Below are positions 45,407-54,447 of a stretch of DNA of 64,000 nucleotides, piece after piece; within the stretch, counting starts at the first letter, position 1, and each line of letters starts with the position of its first letter. Under the pieces are notes generated by a model. It made no database searches and was not told where the DNA came from. It saw only the letters and a list, made by a program, of their open reading frames with translations. Position numbers and translations under genes: made by a program. Source of the stretch: Dyadobacter sp. 50-39 (lineage in GTDB: Bacteria > Bacteroidota > Bacteroidia > Cytophagales > Spirosomataceae); the NCBI GenBank assembly GCA_001898145.1, contig MKSR01000008.1, positions 310,001 through 374,000 on the forward strand, given 5' to 3'.

Positions 45407-45826
45407 ATGGCACATACTACCTCCGACCGGACTATCCACGAGGGCCGTAACCTGAAACGCTTTCGCGAAATGCTTGGAATCAAGCAAGATCACCTTGCAT
45501 TCGAGCTCGGCGACGACTGGAACCAGCAAAAAGTCTCGGTTCTCGAACAACGCGAGAGAATCGATACGGATATTTTGGAGCAGGTTTCAGCGATACTCAA
45601 AATCCCTGTGGAAGCGATCCGGAATTTTGATGAAGTGCAGGCGATCAACAACATTTCGTGTAACTTCTCAGGCAATGCCGTGAACAATAATGGGGTCAAT
45701 ATCCAGCACATCGACCCCATTGACAAAATTCTCAAACTTCATGAAGAGAAGATCGCGCTATACGAGCGGATGTTGAAGGAGAAGGATGAGATGATGGGGA
45801 GGTTGGAGCGGTTGATTGGGAAATGA
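45407..45826 (+). CDS. XRE-like helix-turn-helix regulator with C-terminal coiled coil
   Basis: A 139-residue DNA-binding protein. Residues about 14-70 form an XRE/Cro-type domain (GRNLKRFREMLGIKQDHLAFELGDDWNQQKVSVLEQRERID...). A short Asn-rich segment (NFSGNAVNNNGVNIQHID) separates it from a C-terminal coiled coil (IDKILKLHEEKIALYERMLKEKDEMMGRLERLIGK) that probably mediates dimerisation. This layout is common in Bacteroidota. Target genes are unknown; the divergent T9SS/fibre genes are the nearest candidates. Confidence 0.88.
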   Translation: MAHTTSDRTIHEGRNLKRFREMLGIKQDHLAFELGDDWNQQKVSVLEQRERIDTDILEQVSAILKIPVEAIRNFDEVQAINNISCNFSGNAVNNNGVNIQHIDPIDKILKLHEEKIALYERMLKEKDEMMGRLERLIGK

Positions 45827-45829
45827 ATG

Positions 45830-46012
45830 CTAGTTCAGAAACTCCTTTGGAACCGGGTTTCGCTTCAAAAAAACCTTCATTTCGTCTGCCTTCCGATCAA
45901 ATGTCGATTGGCTCGTATTGGTAAATCCCACATACACGCATTGCGATATGGACGGAGCATCGGGACGTTTCTGACCTCTTTGTTTCAGTGTTCTTGGATC
46001 TTGATTGGCCAT
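45830..46012 (-). CDS. Small basic hypothetical protein
   Basis: A possible 60-residue protein (MANQDPRTLKQRGQKRPDAP...) with no recognised motif, starting 31 bp after the DUF6934 gene in the same direction. Its composition is protein-like, with few rare codons, and the pairing suggests an operon. It could be a small partner of the DUF6934 protein or a random reading frame. It is convergent with the XRE regulator gene, leaving 3 bp between stops. Confidence 0.45.
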   Translation of the reverse strand: MANQDPRTLKQRGQKRPDAPSISQCVYVGFTNTSQSTFDRKADEMKVFLKRNPVPKEFLN

Positions 46013-46043
46013 AGTGCAACTTCTGTTTAACAACAATTTACAA

Positions 46044-46547
46044 CTATTTTTTCAGATTTAATAAGAAGGCGTCGTAGTTGGTACCTGGTACAAAGCGAAC
46101 CCATTTGCCGTCCCAATCTGGCCATTCTCCCATTATCACTCCATCAACCTTATTCGCTTTAAATCCGTATATATTACAAAATTCAGATAGCTCGCTATAA
46201 TATTTGCTAATGCCCATCTGATATTTGCGAGTCCTTAGTGGCATTTCACCAGGCAAAACAGATCCGGTTGCGGCAATATTGGCTTCTGGATTTTGCCGGA
46301 GAAATTCCAATGCTTTTTGACTAACTGTTGCCAAGATACGATCTGTATCGCCATTTCTAATGGTAGTCTTATCGTTAATATCCTCTCTCCACAGCTCCCA
46401 AACTCCAAATCCAATATTGTAAAACCTGGTTCCAGCATCCATTAAAGTAATACGCATTCGCAGCTCAATTACTCCGGTGTGCCCTACACTATAAAAACTA
46501 TATTCAAGACTTCCAGTTTCGTAAGTTGGATATGGTATAATGTCCAT
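46044..46547 (-). CDS. DUF6934 family protein
   Basis: A 167-residue protein resembling the DUF6934 group found in Bacteroidota accessory regions. It contains YSFYSVGHTGVIELRMRITLM, FYNIGFGVWE, NGDTDRILATVSQKALEFLRQNPEANIAATGS, RTRKYQMGISKYYSEL and a C-terminal FVPGTNYDAFLLNLK. The TVxxxxxEFLxxxPxxxIxxxGSxxxRxxxYxxxIxxxY layout is the family hallmark. The start at 46547 is used; upstream in-frame sequence would run into the tRNA terminator. The function is unknown; a link to toxin-antitoxin or defence islands has not been shown. DNA here is AT-rich compared with its surroundings. Confidence 0.75.
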   Translation of the reverse strand: MDIIPYPTYETGSLEYSFYSVGHTGVIELRMRITLMDAGTRFYNIGFGVWELWREDINDKTTIRNGDTDRILATVSQKALEFLRQNPEANIAATGSVLPGEMPLRTRKYQMGISKYYSELSEFCNIYGFKANKVDGVIMGEWPDWDGKWVRFVPGTNYDAFLLNLKK

Positions 46548-46604
46548 ATTACATAGTGTGTTAGTAAGATATGCAATGCAAAATATCTCAAAATCGACTA
46601 GAAA

Positions 46605-46635
46605 CAAAAAAGCGCCAATCTCCCGAAAGGCGCTT
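46605..46635 (-). terminator. Intrinsic terminator of the tRNA-Arg gene
   Basis: On the minus strand AAGCGCC / GGCGCTT form a 7-bp stem around a 12-nt loop and are followed by TTTTT, just after the tRNA. Confidence 0.75.
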
Positions 46636-46642
46636 AATTCTG

Positions 46643-46716
46643 TGGTCACGTAGGGATTCGAACCCCAAACCTCCTGATCCGTAGTCAGGTGCTCTATCCA
46701 ATTGAGCTACGCAACC
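46643..46716 (-). tRNA. tRNA-Arg (anticodon ACG)
   Basis: A 74-nt cloverleaf. The acceptor stem GGTTGCG/CGTGACC has G-T pairs, followed by a D-arm starting GCTC and ending GAGC. The anticodon stem CCTGA/TCAGG encloses CTACGGA (anticodon ACG, to be read as ICG for CGN codons). The T-arm loop is TTCGAAT. The discriminator base is A and CCA is not encoded. Confidence 0.95.
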
Positions 46717-46806
46717 GTTTCCGAATTGGACTGCAAAGGTAAGTGATGACTTTTTTAGTACCAAATCCCGATGAAATAAATTTAGGGATTTTTTCCACAA
46801 AAACCC

Positions 46807-47586
46807 TTAATACCCCTGAAAATCAGCCTTTCTCTTTTCCAAAAAAGCCGCAATACCTTCCCCTACATCCCGCGTCCCGAACAGCATTTCCTGACTTTCC
46901 CGCTCGGTTTCCAACATCTGCGGCAGGGTGGAATGCATCGATTGGTTGAATGCACGCTTCATTTCGCCAATGGCGCGGGTGGGCGCGTGGCGGTAGTAGG
47001 CTATGAGTTTGTCGGTTTCTGCGTCGAGGGACTCGCGCGGGACGGCGTGGGCGATGAGGCCTATTTGCTGCGCTTCGACAGCGGGAATGCGGCGGCCGGT
47101 GGAGGCTAGTTCGAAGGCCCGGGAAGTGCCGATCAGCCTTGGCAGCATGAATGTCGCACCGGCGTCGGGCATTAGGCCTATTTGTACGAACAGCAGACTA
47201 AGATATGTGTCGTCGGCAGCAATAATTGTGTCGCAGGCCAGCGCAAGTGAGCAACCGGCGCCGACGGCCAGGCCGTTTAGGCGGCACACCACCGGTTTGG
47301 GAATGTCGCGAATGGCGGTAATCATCGGCTCGTAATAGTCGCGCAGGATTTCGCCGGCGTTCATGCCCGAGGCGGAAGCTTCTTTAAGGTCGGCACCGGA
47401 GCAGAATGCCTTCTCGCCGGTGGCCGTGAGGAATACTACACGCACGGAATCGTCCTCGGCGGCAGTTTGGACGGCGCCCGTGATTTCGGCGATGAGGGCC
47501 GGGCTCAATGCGTGGAATACGTCCGGCCTGTCAAGCGCAATGCGGACGACGCCGTCGCGGTTTTCAAAAATGAGATTTTGGTACAT
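46807..47586 (-). CDS. Enoyl-CoA hydratase/isomerase family protein
   Basis: A 259-residue crotonase-fold enzyme. The oxyanion-hole segments are EKAFCSGADLKEA (about 59-71) and LNGLAVGAGCSLALACDTIIA (about 103-123). SLLFVQIGLMPDAGATFMLPRLIG carries Asp/Gly near the position of the second catalytic acid, resembling PaaG-type isomerases more than classical hydratases. No other beta-oxidation genes are adjacent. The PAP2-like gene ends 18 bp upstream in the same direction. Confidence 0.88.
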   Translation of the reverse strand: MYQNLIFENRDGVVRIALDRPDVFHALSPALIAEITGAVQTAAEDDSVRVVFLTATGEKAFCSGADLKEASASGMNAGEILRDYYEPMITAIRDIPKPVVCRLNGLAVGAGCSLALACDTIIAADDTYLSLLFVQIGLMPDAGATFMLPRLIGTSRAFELASTGRRIPAVEAQQIGLIAHAVPRESLDAETDKLIAYYRHAPTRAIGEMKRAFNQSMHSTLPQMLETERESQEMLFGTRDVGEGIAAFLEKRKADFQGY

Positions 47587-47604
47587 GCCGAGAAGTGTTT
47601 TCTT

Positions 47605-48309
47605 TCAAAAGAAGAAATACACAGTGGCGCTACTGACGAAAAGACCGCAAAATACACCTGCTGCAATCTGCGAAGGCGTGTGCGCATTCAGTTGCAAGCG
47701 CGCACTCATGAGCCAGCCGCCGATGAGAATGGTTAGTATCAACGGCGCGAGCAATGCGCTTTCATCAAAGCGGATCATTAACCCCGACAGCATTCCAATA
47801 GTACCGCCGATTCCCGTGGCATGGGCGCTGATTTTCCAGAAATAGCTCACCATCGCAATGAGCGCAAGCGAAAAAGTAACGCTGGCAAGGATAACGGAAA
47901 TCTGCGTGGCGAGTTCACCGATCGGTTGCAGCTGCCAGCCAAACAAATAGGTAGCCAGCCCGTAAATGATCACGCAGGCGACGTAAGGTATGCGGCGCTC
48001 TGCGGCATCTTCCACATACAGCGATGTGATCATGCCCATCTTCTTAAAATAAAACATCATGATCGCCGGCGCAATGAAGGTATTGAGCCAAAGGAGCATC
48101 AGCAGGCTTCCCAGCGCAGGCATTTCGAATGCACTCACGCCCACCAGGTCCGGCGCGAGAAAAAAGAGCAATGCAAACAGGTATGTGGTAATGATCAGCG
48201 GATGGAAAACCACCGATAGTATGATGGCAAGTCGGTTATTCAAAGTAACAGGGTCTTTAATCAGGATGATGCTGGCAAAATTACGTTGAAAACCAGACTG
48301 TACAATCAT
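47605..48309 (-). CDS. PAP2-like integral membrane protein
   Basis: A 234-residue protein with six or seven membrane segments. The C-terminal half contains KISAHATGIGG and SARLQLNAHTPSQIAAGVFCG, remnants of the SGH and S-R-x5-H-x3-D motifs of type 2 phosphatidic-acid phosphatases. The first (KxxxxxxRP) motif is not convincing, so activity is uncertain. A start at 48309 (MIVQSGFQRN) is used; an upstream in-frame start at 48342 lacks an ATG. It is divergent from asnS. Confidence 0.7.
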   Translation of the reverse strand: MIVQSGFQRNFASIILIKDPVTLNNRLAIILSVVFHPLIITTYLFALLFFLAPDLVGVSAFEMPALGSLLMLLWLNTFIAPAIMMFYFKKMGMITSLYVEDAAERRIPYVACVIIYGLATYLFGWQLQPIGELATQISVILASVTFSLALIAMVSYFWKISAHATGIGGTIGMLSGLMIRFDESALLAPLILTILIGGWLMSARLQLNAHTPSQIAAGVFCGLFVSSATVYFFF

Positions 48310-48366
48310 TGAGTTCCCGCGAAAAGTAAGTTGCAGCAGCACAATAGGTTTTCGGGGGCGAATTTG

Positions 48367-48374
48367 TAATTTTG
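48367..48374 (+). promoter_or_regulatory. Candidate -7 box (TAATTTTG) of asnS
   Basis: Matches TAnnTTTG and lies 60 bp before the asnS ATG. The -33 element is not clear. Confidence 0.45.
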
Positions 48375-48434
48375 CGCCTCATTCGTAAAAAACCGGGCAT
48401 TTCCGGCTGACATTTAAAGATTGAATTGAACAAA

Positions 48435-49874
<1,440 letters not shown>

Positions 49875-49958
49875 TTATTCTACAAGGCGTTACCTTTTTC
49901 ATGGCTTTACGTAAAAAGTAAAGCAGTTAGTGTAAGTTTTACTTTAAACAACACGCAC

Positions 49959-51095
49959 ATGAAAAGGAACATGCAATGCTTTAAGAGCAGTATGGTGGCC
50001 ATGGCCGCTATACTGCTCTTTGTTTTTGATGCCCTTGCCAATGATCCCTTCCACGTCAGATGGACGATGGATTACACCCAGGCCGGCGTTTCGGACCACG
50101 CCAATTTCTCGCCCTCGGACGCCCAGCTGGCCGGTGGTGCCAACACATTTACCTTGCCCACGGTTTACAGCGGAGGCGGAGGCGCCAATGTGGTAGGCTA
50201 TATTATCCGTCCCTGGCCTGTAAGCTTTTCAGCCTCCCGCTACATGGAGTTTACATTTACCGCCAACTCCTTCAAATACAACATTACTTCCATCGGCTTT
50301 CGGCTGCGCCGCTCACCCAATGGGCCGAACAGTGTGAAGGTCCGCACGAGCATGGATGGTTTTACGGCAGACCTGAATGCATTCGTGATCGGCAATAGCG
50401 GCACTTTCAATACCTATAATATCCCGGTGAGCTACAATAACCTGTCCGGCAACAGCTTCACGATCAGGATCTATGCCTATAATTCGGTGGACATCTACGG
50501 CACATTGTGGTTTGACGAGATTGCTGTGAACGGTGATGTTCTCGCCATTATCCTGCCCGTGGACATTGTGTATTTCAAAGGGCATGCTCAGAACGGCCAT
50601 ACCGCCCTGGAATGGGAAACGGGATGGGAGAAAAATTCGGAGGAATTCATCGTTGAACGGAGCGGCGACATGCGGAAATTCTCAACAATAGGGGTAGTTC
50701 CAGCGTCGGGAGAAACTACGGGCCGAACGCGCTATTCCTGGCTGGACGATGATCCACCGGCAGGCATCAGCTATTATAGGTTAAAACTCCTTGACAGGGA
50801 TTCGAGCTTCACTACTTGCAGGCCGATCACCGTTGAGCATGCGCAAACGGCATTTAGGGCGAGCATAGCGCCCAATCCCGCCATTTCACACTGCATTATG
50901 GTTACGGGAACTGACCCTCGAAATGCGCTGCTTGGATTGTTCAATTCGGCGGGCACGCCCATTCCCTTCCGGCGCGAAGAGGATGCCGACGGACGCATCA
51001 GACTCTTGCCCGCGCAGCCGCTTGCCGCTGGCATTTATTTTGTACTATACGTAATGAATGGTCAAAAAGAACAGCTGAAAGTGTTAGTTCCGTAA
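49959..51095 (+). CDS. T9SS type A sorting domain-containing secreted protein
   Basis: A 378-residue protein with a signal peptide (about 1-27), an N-terminal beta-sandwich domain to about 195 (GANTFTLPTVYSGGGGANVVGYIIRPWPVSFSASRYMEFTFTA...), a fibronectin-like linker (LPVDIVYFKGHAQNGHTALEWETGWEKNSEEFIVERS) and a T9SS sorting domain at about 300-378 (ASIAPNPAISHCIMVTG... AAGIYFVLYVMNGQKEQLKVLVP). No enzyme signature is visible. It is probably displayed on the surface through PorU. It stands alone, 84 bp after asnS. Confidence 0.87.
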   Translation: MKRNMQCFKSSMVAMAAILLFVFDALANDPFHVRWTMDYTQAGVSDHANFSPSDAQLAGGANTFTLPTVYSGGGGANVVGYIIRPWPVSFSASRYMEFTFTANSFKYNITSIGFRLRRSPNGPNSVKVRTSMDGFTADLNAFVIGNSGTFNTYNIPVSYNNLSGNSFTIRIYAYNSVDIYGTLWFDEIAVNGDVLAIILPVDIVYFKGHAQNGHTALEWETGWEKNSEEFIVERSGDMRKFSTIGVVPASGETTGRTRYSWLDDDPPAGISYYRLKLLDRDSSFTTCRPITVEHAQTAFRASIAPNPAISHCIMVTGTDPRNALLGLFNSAGTPIPFRREEDADGRIRLLPAQPLAAGIYFVLYVMNGQKEQLKVLVP

Positions 51096-51191
51096 AGCAT
51101 TCTGCGCTTAATTTGTAATGGTAAAGTATAGAAAATGTTAACGCCGCGTCGTTAGCATGGCAACGTTCTGAATATTAAAGGCCACAAGCCT

Positions 51192-52403
51192 ATGTTGAAA
51201 AAAGTGCAGCCGAAAGTGTGGTGGACGGCCATTGCCGTCCTGGTTATTCTGTTGATTTCCTGGGGATTAGTCAGGAAAAATAAAACCGGCTCCCCGGACG
51301 TGTCCGTGTCTGGCGGATCCGTTAAAAATCTCGATCCGGTTCTGGTCACGAATCCCGATGCCGAAATGGCCGAAAAAATCTCGAAAATCGAGGACATTTT
51401 CAGGCGAAAAAGAAAGGCCGGTTTCAACGGCAATGTGCTGGTGGTGCAAAAAGGCAAAATACTTTACCAAAACTCCTTCGGCTTCGCGCATATGAGGGCA
51501 AAGGACACGCTAACGGCCGATTCCCGTTTCCAGCTGGCCTCGCTTTCCAAGCCATTCACAGCGGTAGCTGTTTTGAAGCTGATCCAGGAAGGCCGGGTAG
51601 CGCTCGACGACTCTGTACAGCGCTTTTTCCCCGATTTCCCTTACCACGGTGTGAAGGTCGATATGCTGCTGAGCCACCGCAGCGGGTTGCCTAATTACAT
51701 TTATTCATTTAACGACAGCGTCCGCCACGGCAGAAAATACCCCGACAACCTCGATATTCTCGACTGGTATGCCAAAGTGGTGCCCACCCCGACGCCCTAT
51801 AACCGTCCGGGCCGCTCATTCAACTATTGCAATACCAACTACTGCGTGCTGGCCGCCATCGTAGAGAAGGTGACCGGCGATTCATTCGGCAAATACCTCA
51901 ACAGCCAGATTTTCACGCCGCTGGGCATGCAGAATACCTATCTGGTAACCGACACCACCATTGCAGCCACCAAAAACCGCACCGACGGACACCAGTACGG
52001 CCGCAGGCTCGATAAGGATTATTACGACGAGGTAGTCGGTGACAAAGGCCTCTATTCCACCACGCTGGACATTTACCGGTTCTATAACGGGCTCACGAAA
52101 GGCCTCATTCTCGAAAAGAAAATGCTTGAAGAGGCATTCAAACCCCGCAGCTTCGAGCGCGACGGGATCCGCAACTACGGATATGGCTTTCGCATGCACA
52201 TCAAGGAGGATCACACGCCACGTTTCATCTACCACGGCGGGTGGTGGAAGGGTTACAACACCATGCTATGGGTTTGCCCCGAAGACGACGCGGTGATCAT
52301 TGTTCTCGGCAATACTTACAACCGTTCGACGTACGATTTGCGCGAACTGCTCGAAGTCGTCCACGGTTCGGTGAAGATCGACGATATTGAGAAAGACATC
52401 TAG
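51192..52403 (+). CDS. Membrane-anchored class C beta-lactamase-type serine hydrolase
   Basis: A 403-residue serine hydrolase with a single N-terminal membrane helix (about 11-26), so the catalytic domain is periplasmic. The SxxK motif is SLSK (Ser117, Lys120), the YxN motif is YCN in RSFNYCNTNYCVLA, and the third motif is HGGWWKG near residue 350. This fits D-alanyl-D-alanine carboxypeptidase, esterase or peptidase roles rather than an antibiotic resistance enzyme. There is no obvious operon partner. Confidence 0.9.
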   Translation: MLKKVQPKVWWTAIAVLVILLISWGLVRKNKTGSPDVSVSGGSVKNLDPVLVTNPDAEMAEKISKIEDIFRRKRKAGFNGNVLVVQKGKILYQNSFGFAHMRAKDTLTADSRFQLASLSKPFTAVAVLKLIQEGRVALDDSVQRFFPDFPYHGVKVDMLLSHRSGLPNYIYSFNDSVRHGRKYPDNLDILDWYAKVVPTPTPYNRPGRSFNYCNTNYCVLAAIVEKVTGDSFGKYLNSQIFTPLGMQNTYLVTDTTIAATKNRTDGHQYGRRLDKDYYDEVVGDKGLYSTTLDIYRFYNGLTKGLILEKKMLEEAFKPRSFERDGIRNYGYGFRMHIKEDHTPRFIYHGGWWKGYNTMLWVCPEDDAVIIVLGNTYNRSTYDLRELLEVVHGSVKIDDIEKDI

Positions 52404-52465
52404 CATTGTTTGAATTCGGCCACGAATTCAGGATATTTGCCGAAATTAAACGCATTCCCGCTCTC

Positions 52466-54418
52466 ATGCCCGACACCGCATTCCATTTACCTGCTTATTT
52501 GCTGTTGGGCTTGCCGTTTTCGTGCTTTTTGTTGCTGTGGATTGGTGGAAAAAGTCTAAATAAATTCGCAGGCTGGATCGGGGTGCTGGTCACTGCGGCG
52601 GGGCTGCTGATAAGCCTCACTTCCGCCGATCCGGGCGCTAACCATTACATTCGTTTTCAATGGCTCAGCATTGGCAGCCATTCTATCACGCTTTCCTTCC
52701 GGTTCGATACGCTTTCGGCCATGATGCTGGTCATCGTGCATTTCGTGGCATTGCTCGCGCAGCTCTTTTCGACTGCCTATATGCACGAAGACCGGAATGT
52801 GAACCGCTATTTTGCCTTTATCCAGCTCTTCCTTTTTTCGATGCTCGGCATTGTACTCGCGGGCAGTTTGCTGGTGATGTACATTTTCTGGGAGTTGGTC
52901 GGGCTGTCGTCTTACCTGCTGATTGGTTTTTGGTATACCAAAAAAAGACCCGTTTGGGCGGCACAGAAAGCATTTGTACTTAACCGCATCGGAGATGCTG
53001 CGTTTCTGACGGGTATATTAGTGCTCTTCTACTATACCGGTTCTACGGACTTTGAAGTGCTTTCACTGGAAACCGGCAACATTTCGCCGGGCATTCTGAC
53101 CGCCATCGGCATTTGCCTTTTTGGAGGATGCGTAGGGAAATCGGCGCAGTTTCCGCTTTCCGGCTGGCTGCCCGACGCGATGGAAGGCCCCACGCCTGTT
53201 TCGGCATTGATCCACGCGGCTACGATGGTAGCAGCGGGCATTTTTCTCCTGGCGAGGATATCCTTTTTACTCACCGTCGACGCGCGGATTGTCATACTCG
53301 TTATCGGGGCCATCACCATGGTGACGGGCGCTGTAAAAGCGCTAAAAGGCTGGGATATCAAAAAGGTACTCGCCTATTCGACGATGTCGCAGCTCGGCCT
53401 GATGGTTATGGCGGTTGGTTTCGGAAGCTGGCAAACAGCATTATTCCATCTTGCAACGCACGCATTCTTCAAGGCAGGGCTATTCCTTTCGGCCGGCTCG
53501 GTGATCCACGCGGTAACCCCGAATGAAGGACAACCCGATTTCGATCCGCAGGACATGCGCACAATGGGCGGCTTGCGGAAAGCATTGCCTGTAACATTCA
53601 TCTGCTTTTCCATTTGCGCGGCTGCATTGGCAGGGTTACCATTCTTTTCAGGCTTTCTTTCCAAAGACGCGATTATTACGGAGGGGTTCCTCTGGGCCGC
53701 GGAATTCGGAGCGGCAGGCTACCTTTTCCCGGTGCTCGTCATTCTTTCAGCCGGGTTGACGGCATTTTACATGACTCGCCAGGTGTGGCTGGTATTTTTC
53801 GGGGCGGGCCGTTTCCCCGCGACCGTACACCCGCATGAGTCGCCGGTGGCTATGTGGCTGCCTATGGCGCTCCTTTCGGCCCTATCGCTGTTTTTCTGGT
53901 TTTCAATTAACCCATTCAATGCCGAAGGCTGGTTCCTGCACTGGATCGGGAAAGAGCACGGCGCGCATTTGGCTTGGGTACCATTCGTGGCGAGTGCCGT
54001 TACATTCATTTCGATCTTCCTGGCTTATCGCCAAACCAAGGTGGAAAATCCGTTTAAAATGAATGACCCGGTACCAGCCGGCGGACCTGCCCAAAGCCGA
54101 TGGTCCGGGCTGCGTGGTTATTCCCGGGAAGAGTACTTCCTCATTCCCTTCGAGACGATCGCGAAGTACCTCAAAGCCTTTGAAAAAAATGTTGTCGACG
54201 CCCTCGTCGACCTCGTTGCGAAAGGCAGCGTGGTGTTCGGTCATTTCATTGCATGGGTCGACAGGCTTTTTGTTGACGGTGCGGTAAACCTGACTGTTTT
54301 CTCGATCCGTTCCGCCGGCCAGGCCGCCCGGAATATGCAGAGCGGCCGGATACAGTCGTACTATATTGTGACGGTAATGGGCGTCTTTTTGTTGATATTG
54401 TGGCTGGTTGCGATGTAA
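52466..54418 (+). CDS. nuoL: NADH-quinone oxidoreductase subunit L-like antiporter subunit
   Basis: A 650-residue proton-pumping membrane subunit of complex I. The antiporter core is visible as FIQLFLFSMLGIVLAGSLLVMYIFWELVGLSSYLLIGFWY, GKSAQFPLSGWLPDAMEGPTPVSALIHAATMVAAGIFLLARI, KALKGWDIKKVLAYSTMSQLGLM and LATHAFFKAGLFLSAGSVIHA. The long amphipathic C-terminal helix region typical of NuoL, not of Mrp subunits, is present to residue 650. An ATG at 52466 is used; an upstream TTG is rejected. nuoM follows 29 bp later. Other nuo genes are absent from the window. Confidence 0.92.
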   Translation: MPDTAFHLPAYLLLGLPFSCFLLLWIGGKSLNKFAGWIGVLVTAAGLLISLTSADPGANHYIRFQWLSIGSHSITLSFRFDTLSAMMLVIVHFVALLAQLFSTAYMHEDRNVNRYFAFIQLFLFSMLGIVLAGSLLVMYIFWELVGLSSYLLIGFWYTKKRPVWAAQKAFVLNRIGDAAFLTGILVLFYYTGSTDFEVLSLETGNISPGILTAIGICLFGGCVGKSAQFPLSGWLPDAMEGPTPVSALIHAATMVAAGIFLLARISFLLTVDARIVILVIGAITMVTGAVKALKGWDIKKVLAYSTMSQLGLMVMAVGFGSWQTALFHLATHAFFKAGLFLSAGSVIHAVTPNEGQPDFDPQDMRTMGGLRKALPVTFICFSICAAALAGLPFFSGFLSKDAIITEGFLWAAEFGAAGYLFPVLVILSAGLTAFYMTRQVWLVFFGAGRFPATVHPHESPVAMWLPMALLSALSLFFWFSINPFNAEGWFLHWIGKEHGAHLAWVPFVASAVTFISIFLAYRQTKVENPFKMNDPVPAGGPAQSRWSGLRGYSREEYFLIPFETIAKYLKAFEKNVVDALVDLVAKGSVVFGHFIAWVDRLFVDGAVNLTVFSIRSAGQAARNMQSGRIQSYYIVTVMGVFLLILWLVAM

Positions 54419-54447
54419 TGCAGCCCGGCCGGTTAAATTAATGTTTG

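Noticed and set aside
48310-48342. Longer N-terminus for the PAP2-like protein
   Set aside because: It needs a non-ATG start and adds no recognisable domain; ATG at 48309 is simpler.
49903-49924. Hairpin CTTTAC/GTAAAG after asnS as a terminator
   Set aside because: The stem is AT-rich and lacks a following T-run, so it is not a convincing intrinsic terminator.
51192-52403. Antibiotic-resistance beta-lactamase
   Set aside because: The SxxK/YxN/HxG set is shared by many class C-like esterases and peptidases, and the membrane anchor and context give no sign of a resistance gene.
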